Shown in pieces: positions 35,217-44,391 of a DNA stretch of 64,000 nucleotides. Under the pieces are notes generated by a model. It made no database searches and had not been told where the DNA came from. It saw only the letters and a program-made list of their open reading frames with translations. The first letter of the stretch is position 1, and every line of letters starts with the position of its first letter. The position numbers were made by a program, and so were the translations under genes. Location: contig JAOZHW010000001.1 of NCBI GenBank assembly GCA_026014685.1, positions 156,303 through 220,302 on the forward strand, read 5' to 3'. The DNA comes from Candidatus Bathyarchaeota archaeon (lineage in GTDB: Archaea; Thermoproteota; Bathyarchaeia; Bathyarchaeales; Bathycorpusculaceae).

Positions 35217-36548
35217 TTAAAGGAGGGCACTGTGGTTAGTGTACGCTTTGTAGATTTTTCTAATTTTTTGATATGCCATTACCGCTAAAATGAAAAGCAA
35301 AGGTACAACAAATATTATCAAGAGAAATGGAAACGGCGGTTCATCCGAGACTGTTGAAGTGCCTAAGGCATACACCATGCCGTCGCTTGTTCCCATATAG
35401 ATTTTTCCGCTGGCGATTACTGGAGATGCAAACAGGTACCTGCTGTATCCTTTCTCGTCTCGAAGAGGCTGAAGGGTAAAATTCCAAAGCTTAACACCCG
35501 TATAAGCGTTGAATGCGTAGAGGTTACCGTCGCCAGAACCGACATAAACTGCGCCGTCAGCTACTGCAGGAGAAGAATCCACAAGGTAACCCGTTGAGTA
35601 ATTCCATATTTTACTGCCAGTAGACGCATTTAGCGCATAAACGTTAAAGTCTTGACTTCCAAAATACACTATACCATTTGAAACAGCAGGAGAAGACCCA
35701 AAGGCACCCTTTGGATTATCCCAAACTTTTTTCCCCGTTGTGGCATCTAAACAGTAAAAACTGTCAGAAAGCCCCACATAAACGTAGCCGCCCTCTACGC
35801 AAGGAGAACCTGCTCGATAAGTTTGTGCCGTATTAATTTGCGGTGCGTACCTCCATATTTCAGTTCCTGTAGATGCATTAACAGCGAGGAGACTGTAACC
35901 CCCAAAGTATACAACATCGTTGGAGACCGCGGGGGCAGAAAGTAACTCGTCACTTGTTTGGCTCCAGATTTTAGCGCCTGTAGATGCATTATAGGCATGG
36001 CGACCAAAAAAACTTGTATAGACTATGCCATTAACCACCGCTGGCGAGCTTCCTCCAGAGCCGTAAAGCGTTTGGTCACTCCAAATCTTTTCTCCATTAG
36101 AGGCATTGTATGCCGTTATTACATCGTGCCCTACATAGACGACGCCATCAACAACTGCGGGTGAACCCTGTCCGCTGGAGGTCCAAATTTTATCTCCAGT
36201 TGAAGCGTTGAGGCAAACAAGATTTCCAATATAATCGGTAACAAAGACGCGGTTGTCAACCACTGCCGGAGAGCTGGTTATGAATGCGAAGACGTTGGTT
36301 TGCCACAAGATAACAGGGGGCTCTAATGGTGCAGAAACGTTTGTAGAGCCTGTGTGTTCTGGGTCATGACGAAACATTAACCAATCGCTGTCTGAGCTTT
36401 GGGTCGTTTGAGTTGCAAAAGTTACTGTTACTAGATGTACACTCAATAATATTATCAATAGTAGAAAATGGAGGAGGGGGTGGAGGTTCACAGGATATCT
36501 GCCGACGGAATATTTGTGGATTTTTGATATAAAATTTTGCAAACACAA
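35217..36548 (-). CDS. Membrane-anchored PQQ-type beta-propeller protein, 8 blades
   Basis: A 443-aa exported protein. A hydrophobic signal segment (residues 23-45) is followed by eight repeats of about 40 aa built on SSPAVVDGVVYVG-N-LYALNASTGxxxW, enough for one eight-bladed propeller, then a C-terminal membrane segment (PFLLIIFVVPLLFILAV) and a basic tail. The repeats match the BamB/PQQ-dehydrogenase type of propeller, but no PQQ-binding residues can be asserted. It faces outward. It lies 10 bases after the amidohydrolase gene on the same strand. One of four such proteins in this window. Confidence 0.82.
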   Translation of the reverse strand: MCLQNFISKIHKYSVGRYPVNLHPLLHFLLLIILLSVHLVTVTFATQTTQSSDSDWLMFRHDPEHTGSTNVSAPLEPPVILWQTNVFAFITSSPAVVDNRVFVTDYIGNLVCLNASTGDKIWTSSGQGSPAVVDGVVYVGHDVITAYNASNGEKIWSDQTLYGSGGSSPAVVNGIVYTSFFGRHAYNASTGAKIWSQTSDELLSAPAVSNDVVYFGGYSLLAVNASTGTEIWRYAPQINTAQTYRAGSPCVEGGYVYVGLSDSFYCLDATTGKKVWDNPKGAFGSSPAVSNGIVYFGSQDFNVYALNASTGSKIWNYSTGYLVDSSPAVADGAVYVGSGDGNLYAFNAYTGVKLWNFTLQPLRDEKGYSRYLFASPVIASGKIYMGTSDGMVYALGTSTVSDEPPFPFLLIIFVVPLLFILAVMAYQKIRKIYKAYTNHSALL

Positions 36549-36558
36549 GAAATAGGGT

Positions 36559-38115
36559 TTAGGGAGGAATCATAACTCTGCCGTTTAAAACAACAAAGTC
36601 AACGATGATGTCTTTTATTTTCCGCGGCTCTACAACTGAGGGGTCTTGGGATAGCACCACCAAATCCGCGAGTTTCCCCTCCTCAACTGAACCCTTAATC
36701 CACTGCTCCCCTGAACAGTACGCGGCATTCAAGGTGTACAGTTTGAGGGCTTCATCTACGCTTAAGCGCTGTTCAGGGTAGCTTTGCCGAGTTACCAACT
36801 CCTGTACACCAAGCAAGGCACTCAGGGGCTCCATGGGGCAATCTGAACCTGCCGCAACCACCACGCCCTCGTCTAGTAGGGTTTTGAGTGGATGCAGATA
36901 TTTTGCTCTGTTGCCGAGGCGTTCTTGGGCTGACCACACTGTGAACTCTGTGGAGACAACCTTTGGCTGAATCGTTACTGTAAGGTTTTGTTTTTTGAGG
37001 CGTTCGATGAGGTTTGGGTTTAGGACGGCTGCCTGCTCAATTCGGAATCGCACGTCGCTTTGGGTTTGCTCTATAACCGAGAGCGTCAGGTCTACGGCTC
37101 TGTCGCCCATCGCATGGATAACTGGTTGAACCCCAAACTTCAGAGCCCGCTTAACCGAAGCTTCCAGCGCCTCTTTTGGAAGCAGCAGTTTGCCGCGGTT
37201 GTTTGGGTCGTCGCTGTAGGGTTCAATGAGGGCGGCCTCTTTGGAATCCAAGTAACCGTCAACTACGATGAAAGAGCCGCCTACACGCAGCACCTGACTA
37301 TCGTTTGACTTGAGAGCGGCCGCCTTCTCCAGTAGCGCCTCTGGAACCACCACATTCACTCTGAACATAAGTTGCCCCATGCTGTGGAGCTTTTGGATGA
37401 TTGATAGCTCGCTTTCGGATATGACAAGCCAGTGGAGGCTGGTTATGCCTGCTTGGAAGATTTTTTGACACGCACCCACTGTCGCCATCAAGAGTTCGCC
37501 TTCGGTGGGTTCAGGCACAGCTTGCCAAATCAGCGAGGTGGCGGTGTCACGGAAGATTCCTACGAGTTTGCCGTCTACGGTTTTGTCGATGGCTCCGCCT
37601 TGAGGCACTGCTGTCTGCTCGTTTACACTTGAGGCTGTAAGGGCTTTGGTGTTGACCGCGCAAATCATTGCCGCTTCACGGTAGAGGATAACTGGGTTGT
37701 CTGGTGCTGCCTCGTCTAAGTCTGCGGCTGTGGGCATACGTTGCTCTTTGAAGCGGGTTTCGTTCCAGCCTTGCCCAATAATCCATCTATCCGCGGGTGT
37801 TTGCTGAGTTTTTTGTTTGATTAATTGTTGCAGTTCAGCGATGGATTTGGCAGCGGATAAGTCCAGCCACATTAGGCATCTGCCGTAGTCGGCAACGTGA
37901 ATATGAGTATCAATAAAACCCGGAACCACTGTTTTGGCTTCAAGGTTCAAAACCATCGTGTTTTCGCCGATGAAGGGTTCGATTTCTTGGTTGCTTCCGA
38001 CTTTGGTGATTTTGTTGTTTGTTATGGCCATGGCTTGTGCAGTTGGCTGTTTGGGGTTCATGGTTTTTATGTTAGAGTTTAGAATCGCTATGGTCGCTGA
38101 CAAGCCATAATTCAC
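36559..38115 (-). CDS. Amidohydrolase family 3 (YtcJ-like) enzyme
   Basis: A 518-aa cytoplasmic metal-dependent hydrolase. PGFIDTHIHVADYG supplies the first two His ligands. WIIGQGWNETRF, a conserved HAMGDRAVD and AAGSDCPMEPL follow in family order. YtcJ-type enzymes hydrolyse N-substituted amides or formamides; the substrate is not predictable here. It is upstream of the propeller gene (10 bases, same strand) and divergent from the B12-radical SAM gene. Confidence 0.85.
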   Translation of the reverse strand: MNYGLSATIAILNSNIKTMNPKQPTAQAMAITNNKITKVGSNQEIEPFIGENTMVLNLEAKTVVPGFIDTHIHVADYGRCLMWLDLSAAKSIAELQQLIKQKTQQTPADRWIIGQGWNETRFKEQRMPTAADLDEAAPDNPVILYREAAMICAVNTKALTASSVNEQTAVPQGGAIDKTVDGKLVGIFRDTATSLIWQAVPEPTEGELLMATVGACQKIFQAGITSLHWLVISESELSIIQKLHSMGQLMFRVNVVVPEALLEKAAALKSNDSQVLRVGGSFIVVDGYLDSKEAALIEPYSDDPNNRGKLLLPKEALEASVKRALKFGVQPVIHAMGDRAVDLTLSVIEQTQSDVRFRIEQAAVLNPNLIERLKKQNLTVTIQPKVVSTEFTVWSAQERLGNRAKYLHPLKTLLDEGVVVAAGSDCPMEPLSALLGVQELVTRQSYPEQRLSVDEALKLYTLNAAYCSGEQWIKGSVEEGKLADLVVLSQDPSVVEPRKIKDIIVDFVVLNGRVMIPP

Positions 38116-38271
38116 CGTTTATTGGAGTATATTCGGCTAGTTGGCGAGTTTCCATAAAAAACCTTCCGTTCCCAGCCCCAAACGTCACCGAACACAAATT
38201 CTGCGAGTTTACGTAAAGCATAATAGTTTCGCGCGACGTGTTTTGATTAACATCACCTTTGGGGAGCCACT

Positions 38272-39747
38272 TTGAAAGCCCACGTAGCACTTGTCAATCC
38301 GCCTTATCCTCCTGAAGCTGGACAATCGGTTTTTCTGCCTCTGGGACTCGGCTACTTGGCAGCAGTGCTGGAACAAGAAGGCTACAAAGTGGACGTGGTC
38401 GACTGCCAAACCACAAAGTACACCCCAGAAACATTAGAGGCAAAGTTTCGTAGCCTCAACCCCGACGTGGTCGGCGTCACGTCTGCTACGGTTACTTATT
38501 TGCCTGCATTAGACGTTTTGAAGGCAGCAAAAAAAGCCTTACCGAACACGCTAACCTTGATGGGCGGTCCCCATGTGACCGTACTAGACAAAGAAGCCCT
38601 CGCCGAAAGCAGCAACCTCGACATAGTCGTCCGAGGCGAAGGCGAACAAACCATGCTCGAACTCGCACGGCTCACATCAGAGGGCAACCTCAAAAACCTC
38701 AAAGACGTGCAGGGCATCACCTTTAGGAAAAACAGCCAAATCATCCAAACCCCCGACCGACCCTTCATAACTGACATCGACTCTCTTCCCCGCCCAGCTC
38801 ACCACCACTTCGACACCAACATGTACAAGCTCTTCGGCGTAAACTACATGCCCATAATCACCAGCCGCGGCTGCCCCTCAGCTTGCACCTTCTGTTTAGC
38901 CAACAAAATGTGCGGTCACGCGTTCCGCGGCAGAAGCCCCAGCAAAGTCGTTGACGAACTGGAGTGGCTCAGAGACGAGTACCATGCGGGCGCGTTTGCG
39001 TTTTATGATGATACCTTCACTTTTGATTTGAAGCGTGCGTTTGCGATTTGTGATGAGATGCAGAAGCGGGGGGTGGATTTGCCTTGGGATTGCCGCACCC
39101 GAGTTGACCGCGTCAACAAAGAGTTACTGGCAAAGCTAAAGGCAACCAATTGTCAGCTTATTCACTTCGGTGTCGAGTCAGGCAGCCCAGAGATGCTTAA
39201 ACTCATGCGCAAAGGCACCACCGTAGAACTCAACGCCCAAGCAATCAAATGGACCAAAGAAGCAGGCATATCCGTCGCGGTTTCATTAGTCATCGGCTAC
39301 CCAACCGAAACTCCTGAGATGCTAAAGCAAACCATCGATTTCCTCCACAAAACCAAGCCTGACTACGTTTACATGTGTGAAGCGGTTCCTTATCCGGGCA
39401 CGGAATTGGCTAATTTTGTCAAGGAATTGGGTTTAGAGGTGGATTCCAACTGGAACCAGTACCGCGAAGAAACCCAGGTCTTCACCAACACGCTCCTGCC
39501 GCTTGAGAAGCTTGAAGAAGTCAAAAAAGAGTTTTTCGACCACTACTTCTCCGTAAGCTATTTCCTGCGCAAAAAGTTGAAGGGTGACTTCTACAGCCAA
39601 ATCATGGCCCGCGCCGCGCTAAACCATTTGGTTTGGAACAGCAAAACGCTTCGCTGGGGCTTCAAGAAACTCAGTAAAATTAGGCGTCCAAAGAAAAGCG
39701 TCGGCGGCTACAGCACCTCAACTCAAGAGCAGGAAAGTCAAGCTTAG
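38272..39747 (+). CDS. B12-binding-domain radical SAM protein (copy 1)
   Basis: A 491-aa class B-type radical SAM protein. The N-terminal cobalamin-binding Rossmann domain (ALVNPPYPPEAGQ...LPLGLGYLAAVLEQEG, then LMGGPHVT and VRGEGEQTM) is followed by the radical SAM core with SRGCPSACTFC and a C-terminal helical domain. Such enzymes methylate unreactive carbons or rearrange lipids, tetrapyrroles or antibiotics. It starts at TTG 38272, with GGGGAG ten bases upstream. It is closely similar to copy 2 at 58018 over its whole length. It converges with a PQQ-type propeller gene, overlapping by four bases. Confidence 0.88.
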   Translation: MKAHVALVNPPYPPEAGQSVFLPLGLGYLAAVLEQEGYKVDVVDCQTTKYTPETLEAKFRSLNPDVVGVTSATVTYLPALDVLKAAKKALPNTLTLMGGPHVTVLDKEALAESSNLDIVVRGEGEQTMLELARLTSEGNLKNLKDVQGITFRKNSQIIQTPDRPFITDIDSLPRPAHHHFDTNMYKLFGVNYMPIITSRGCPSACTFCLANKMCGHAFRGRSPSKVVDELEWLRDEYHAGAFAFYDDTFTFDLKRAFAICDEMQKRGVDLPWDCRTRVDRVNKELLAKLKATNCQLIHFGVESGSPEMLKLMRKGTTVELNAQAIKWTKEAGISVAVSLVIGYPTETPEMLKQTIDFLHKTKPDYVYMCEAVPYPGTELANFVKELGLEVDSNWNQYREETQVFTNTLLPLEKLEEVKKEFFDHYFSVSYFLRKKLKGDFYSQIMARAALNHLVWNSKTLRWGFKKLSKIRRPKKSVGGYSTSTQEQESQA

Positions 39748-42260
39748 CGTGGTTCATTCTGTTTTTTGACGACGTAACGTAATGCTACTATGAAGAGAAT
39801 TGTAGTGACTATGGCGAGGGCAATTACGGGTATAGAGGGCATTTCTTGAGGGGCAGACCCGTTGGTGCCTGAAGGTTCCCCAGTTATGGTTTCTTCAAAG
39901 CAGTAGACGTACCAGTCGTTGCAGCCGATGTAGAGGCGATTGTTGGCGATTGTTGGAGAAGACCAGGTGCTTGAGGGCAGGGTGACGTTTGCGATTATGG
40001 TTCCGTTACGGGTTGTGTCGAGTACAAAGATGTGGCGTTGGCTGGTGGCCATGTAGGCTTTGCCGTCGGCGTATGAGGGGGAAACGTAGAGTTCGTCGCC
40101 AGTGTACTTGCTCCAAATTACCCAGCCGTTTGAGACATCCACACAGGCAAGGTCAAATTTGTCGATGAGTAAAACCGTGCCGTCGTTAACGTAGATTGGG
40201 GAGGAAACAATGAATTCAGTGGCAGTGGGGTTTTGGAAGCGCCACAGCATCTCACCCGTCTGGGTGTCGTAACAGAAGTAGTCACCCCAATTCGAAGAAG
40301 CAAACACTCTGCCCTCGGCAACAGAGGGGGTGCCAAGCATCTGGTTTCCACCCGTAAAGGAGGGACGATAAGGCAACTCCTTTTTCCAAAGCACCTCTCC
40401 AGTAGCTGCATCAAGTTTGTAGAAGCCACCAGATTCTGGTTCCTCTGCAGTAAAGTACACCGCTCCATCCGCGACAGCAGGGGAAGACTCGATTGGACCC
40501 AGCGCTTGAGTTCTCCATTTTATGGTTCCAGTATCCGCATTCAAAGCGTAAAGATAGCCGTCTAAGGAACCAACATAAACTGTGCCATCAACCACTGCAG
40601 GCGAGGACTTCAAAACCAAGTTCCCAAACGTGAAAGGCAAATTGCCGTTAACAAAAGTTTGCCACTGTTTAGCACCTGTTTTAGCGTTAAGGCAGTAAAC
40701 GTAGCCGTCGTCGCCGCCCGTATAAACTCGGCCGTTGACTACTGCTGGGGAGGATTCGATTATGTCGCCTGTTTTGAATTTCCACTGCAAGTCGCCGTTC
40801 CAAGCGTCCAATGCGTAGAGGTATCCGTCCGAGGAGCCAACATAAACCATGTTATCATAAACACTTGGGGAAGAAATTACTGAGCCTCCAGTTCTAAATC
40901 GCCACGCCACAGACAGGTTGGAAGGGCCGACTTCGGCGGTTGAGGAGCGTTCTGGGCTGGCGCGCCACTGAGGCCAAGAACTCACTACCTTAGGCGTGGT
41001 GTCCTGTGCTTCGGTATCTTTTATCGCCCACAATTCACCGCTTGTGGCGTACTCGTTACCTGAGATTGTGTCTACGGCGGTGGTTACGCTGCCGGGGATC
41101 ATGTATAGGGTTCCGTATGCGATTGCAACTGACTCCCGAGGTGGCAGCGCTTCTATGCCATCCAGCTTCCAGATCAGTTGCCCTGTGAAGGCGTTTATGC
41201 AAGAGAATTCGGAGATGCCAGCTGGCCCGTTGTATTGGGCTTCTTCACCAGTGGTTACATAGATTTTTCCGTCTGCAACCGAGGGCATACCAGGCCACAT
41301 CAACGAATCGTTTGGGCCTTTGTATTTCCAGACGACTTCGCCAGTGTACATGTCAAAAGCGTATAGGTAGCCGTCTTTGTTCATCTCGTAAACCATGCCA
41401 TAGGCGACTGCGCAGCCTGTTGTAAAGTAGCCGTCGGTGTCCGGACGGAACTGCCAGATGATTTTGCCTGTAGAGGCGTTGAAGCAGTACATGGTGTTGT
41501 CGTCGCTACCGCCCTTGAAGTACATGCCATCCGCGTAGGCGCCCGTAAAAATCATGGGGCCCTTGGTGTTGGTTTTCCAGAGGATTTCGCCAGTTTTGGC
41601 GTCAAGCGCGAATTGCATGTTTTCAAATGAACCAGTGAAGATTTTGCCGTCGCCGTATGTGGTTCCGATGCCTGTTATACCGCCGCCTCGAATGTAAGTT
41701 CGCCAAACCAAAGTAGGCGGAGCCGAGGGATTAGCGAAGCTCCACGCTTCGATGTAGCTGTCGACTTTTATGTAGAACATTTTCTCTTCAGGACTATACA
41801 CGTTAGCGTTAAAGATACCCGTATAAGCGTTAAAGTCTGAGCTGCTCCAAAGAAGCGCACCTGTTTCAGGGTCAAAACAGTAACTTTCGATAACCATGTG
41901 GCGGCTATCAATCTTGTAGGCGATAGGCCAATGCGTGGATTCTGGGAAGGCAGTTTGCCACAAGATGTTGCCTGCTTGGTCAAGCGCGAAGGCGTGGGTG
42001 TTGTTGGCGACGTAGATTTTGCCGTTAAACGCCGCAAGGTATGGCTGAATGCCGGGTATGTTGGCTTTCCATAGTATGTTGGATGTGTCTGGGGCGGGTC
42101 CTTTGGAGTAACGGGTGTAGGAGGAGTCGCCTTGATACTGTGGCCATTCATACTGGTTTAGGTTGCTACTGGTTTGCGCGTTTAGGGTTATAGCTGGGAT
42201 GATTAATGCAGTAAGCATTATAGCGACAACTGTTGAAATTGCAAGTTTTTTGTACACCAC
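39744..42260 (-). CDS. Large membrane-anchored PQQ-type beta-propeller protein
   Basis: An 838-aa exported protein. It has a signal peptide (residues 7-28), two propeller regions separated near residue 410 (DTTPKVVSSWPQWRASPE marks the restart), and a C-terminal membrane segment (IPVIALAIVTTILFIVAL) with a basic tail. Typical repeats are SSPAVVDGTVYVGSLDGYLYALNADTG. Each region suits a propeller of seven to eight blades. The layout suggests an outward-facing scaffold or binding protein. It is convergent with B12-radical SAM copy 1 and divergent from the SPASM radical SAM gene at 42524. Confidence 0.82.
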   Translation of the reverse strand: MVYKKLAISTVVAIMLTALIIPAITLNAQTSSNLNQYEWPQYQGDSSYTRYSKGPAPDTSNILWKANIPGIQPYLAAFNGKIYVANNTHAFALDQAGNILWQTAFPESTHWPIAYKIDSRHMVIESYCFDPETGALLWSSSDFNAYTGIFNANVYSPEEKMFYIKVDSYIEAWSFANPSAPPTLVWRTYIRGGGITGIGTTYGDGKIFTGSFENMQFALDAKTGEILWKTNTKGPMIFTGAYADGMYFKGGSDDNTMYCFNASTGKIIWQFRPDTDGYFTTGCAVAYGMVYEMNKDGYLYAFDMYTGEVVWKYKGPNDSLMWPGMPSVADGKIYVTTGEEAQYNGPAGISEFSCINAFTGQLIWKLDGIEALPPRESVAIAYGTLYMIPGSVTTAVDTISGNEYATSGELWAIKDTEAQDTTPKVVSSWPQWRASPERSSTAEVGPSNLSVAWRFRTGGSVISSPSVYDNMVYVGSSDGYLYALDAWNGDLQWKFKTGDIIESSPAVVNGRVYTGGDDGYVYCLNAKTGAKQWQTFVNGNLPFTFGNLVLKSSPAVVDGTVYVGSLDGYLYALNADTGTIKWRTQALGPIESSPAVADGAVYFTAEEPESGGFYKLDAATGEVLWKKELPYRPSFTGGNQMLGTPSVAEGRVFASSNWGDYFCYDTQTGEMLWRFQNPTATEFIVSSPIYVNDGTVLLIDKFDLACVDVSNGWVIWSKYTGDELYVSPSYADGKAYMATSQRHIFVLDTTRNGTIIANVTLPSSTWSSPTIANNRLYIGCNDWYVYCFEETITGEPSGTNGSAPQEMPSIPVIALAIVTTILFIVALRYVVKKQNEPR

Positions 42261-42523
42261 GCCTTCCTCCGATAAATGCGACTTTAGTAACGACGCCCTT
42301 TGCCATCAAGAGATGCGTCGCAATTTGTCCACTTTAAAAATGCTTTGAATGTACTATAAAGCTTACTGAAACCATACCCTGCAGGTTAGAGGCAAGAGTG
42401 TGCAAGCGAATTTTGCGGAAGCGCTTCTTAAACCAAATTAAGAAGTAAGCGCGTAAACTTTTTTAGGTCGCAGACAACCCTTAAGCTACACAACAAAAAT
42501 GGGAACCCAAGAGAGGATTCATT

Positions 42524-43603
42524 TTGACTGAACACAAAGGTCCACTTCTTATGACTTCTTGGCGTGCCACAGGCGCCTGCAACGCACGATGCCTATACTG
42601 CAACGTAGACGCAACAGGCAAACATGCGCCCAGAGAAATGACAACCCAAGAAGCCTTCCACCTAGTTGACGAAGTCAAAAAGTTCGGTGTAAGATGGTTC
42701 GGCATCAAAGGCGGCGAACCCCTCACACGCCCCGACATATTCGAAATCGTCACCTACGCCAAAAGTAAAGGCTTAAACGTTTGCCTACTCACCAACGGCG
42801 TCTTCGTCGACGGTTCAATCTACGATAACCTCGTCAAAAACCAAGTCTGGACCTCAGTCAGCATCGACGGCCCCGAAGAAATCAACGACCAACTCCGAGG
42901 AAAAGGCAGCTACAAGAAAGCCTTAGCAGCCATCGAGAAACTCTCAGCGGGGAAAATCCTAAACGGCTTAGCCTGCGCAATAACTAAAATCAACTACCAA
43001 CACCTCGACCACGTCGCCGAGTTAGCGGACAAGTACCACGCCAACTTCGTCTGGTATAACCATTTGGTGCCAAGCGGAAGAGCCAAAGCCTCCATCGACC
43101 TCTCGCCCAGTCCAGAACAGTACGAGTGGACACTCAACCACATCTGGGACATCACCGAAAAATACCACGGAAAATTCGAAGTTCACGTTCACTGCCCACA
43201 CTTCGCTAGAATCGTTAAACAACGCATCCCCGAAGACCGCTTTAACGAGTGGTACGAGAAAGAGTTCCACGGCAAATGCACCTACTTCGCATTCGGCGGC
43301 TACCTCTCCGTAACCGAAAACGGCGACTTAATCCCATGCTTCTACACTGACCTGCAACCAGACGAACCCATGATGCTGGGCAACATACGCAACAAAAGCT
43401 TAAGCACCGCATGGGAAGAAATCAAAGCCTCCAAATACTACAACAAATTCCAAGACCGCAACGTACTCAAAGGCAAATGCGGAGTCTGCGAATACCGAGA
43501 AATCTGCGGCGGATGCAGAAACCGAGCATACGCGATGACAGGCGACATAGCTGGAGAAGACCCCGCCTGCGCCTACATACCGATGACTTTACGCAAAAAA
43601 TAG
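42524..43603 (+). CDS. Radical SAM/SPASM-domain protein, AhbD-related
   Basis: A 359-aa radical SAM enzyme with CNARCLYC for the SAM cluster, IKGGEPLTRPD, and a SPASM-type tail CGVCEYREICGGCRNRA plus CTYF, CFYTD and CAY cysteines for auxiliary clusters. Overall layout and tail match the AhbD-like protein at 23620, and NHLVPSGRAKA parallels its FLVPTGRGKT. Possible roles are heme synthesis or modification of a peptide or cofactor. A short 263-base divergent region separates it from the propeller gene. Confidence 0.85.
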   Translation: MTEHKGPLLMTSWRATGACNARCLYCNVDATGKHAPREMTTQEAFHLVDEVKKFGVRWFGIKGGEPLTRPDIFEIVTYAKSKGLNVCLLTNGVFVDGSIYDNLVKNQVWTSVSIDGPEEINDQLRGKGSYKKALAAIEKLSAGKILNGLACAITKINYQHLDHVAELADKYHANFVWYNHLVPSGRAKASIDLSPSPEQYEWTLNHIWDITEKYHGKFEVHVHCPHFARIVKQRIPEDRFNEWYEKEFHGKCTYFAFGGYLSVTENGDLIPCFYTDLQPDEPMMLGNIRNKSLSTAWEEIKASKYYNKFQDRNVLKGKCGVCEYREICGGCRNRAYAMTGDIAGEDPACAYIPMTLRKK

Positions 43604-43686
43604 CCTTTTCCCCTATTTTTGGACCCCGAAAGTAGATGTAAACAATTTTTCGTTTATTAATGTTTTAGAAACTTTTGGAACAATAT

Positions 43687-44391
43687 TTATTCACAAACAT
43701 TTTTTAGTACTTCCCGCAAGTCCTGAATGAATTTATCAAACATTTTCACCTTAGAGCTTTCCTCTATAGTTTTTTCGCTCATCACGTAACTTCCGTCTAA
43801 ATCTACTTCTGATATTGCCCGTCCCTTTTTAGCAGGTATTTTTGTCGTTAAAGTTCCGTCTTCATCAGGGGTAACGAAATAAACTTTAATATTCATAGTG
43901 ACAGGATCTTTCGACATTTTGATTTTCCAGTAGCCTGTCTGAGCGATCCGTTCGCGCAGGGTAACTTTACTGGATAAAACTGCAATAACTTTGTAGGACT
44001 TCGGACTATATATTATGCAGTCAACATCAGGTAAATGAGAACCAAACTCTCCATAATCAATTAATAAGTTGTGCTTTACTGAACTGAGTTCAAGAGAGAG
44101 GTTTTCTGCTTTTGTTCTATCTAAAGTGGCTCCATTAATAATCTTTAGACCTAAGGTTTCCACTTCATCTTTAAGTATGAATGCAATGAGCTTTTCCAGG
44201 TTTTTTCCTTTAAAAGCCCGCCATGATTGTTCATGATCCCCATTTGGGGTTGGGTTTTTAAGCCAGTCTTTTTTATGTATTTCTTTTGCTTCTTTCAGAA
44301 GTTCTGAAATATGCTTATAAGTTTCAGTTCCACAAACGGTCTTCTTTTTCTCATAAAGATTTACTAAATCTTTGAATTTCATTAATGTCAC
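43687..44391 (-). CDS. Probable type II restriction endonuclease (BsaWI-like)
   Basis: A 234-aa soluble protein directly after a DNA methyltransferase gene, with ATGA overlap. A PD...xxK-type nuclease core is visible: LPDVDCIIYSP, then VIAVLSSKVTLRERIAQTGYW, where D and K fit the PD-(D/E)xK pattern with a serine in place of the usual acidic residue. HEQSWRAFKGKNLEKLI precedes it. The SSKVTLRER region resembles BsaWI-type enzymes, by memory of the family. The recognition site is unknown. AT-rich composition suggests horizontal acquisition with its methyltransferase. Confidence 0.65.
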   Translation of the reverse strand: MTLMKFKDLVNLYEKKKTVCGTETYKHISELLKEAKEIHKKDWLKNPTPNGDHEQSWRAFKGKNLEKLIAFILKDEVETLGLKIINGATLDRTKAENLSLELSSVKHNLLIDYGEFGSHLPDVDCIIYSPKSYKVIAVLSSKVTLRERIAQTGYWKIKMSKDPVTMNIKVYFVTPDEDGTLTTKIPAKKGRAISEVDLDGSYVMSEKTIEESSKVKMFDKFIQDLREVLKNVCE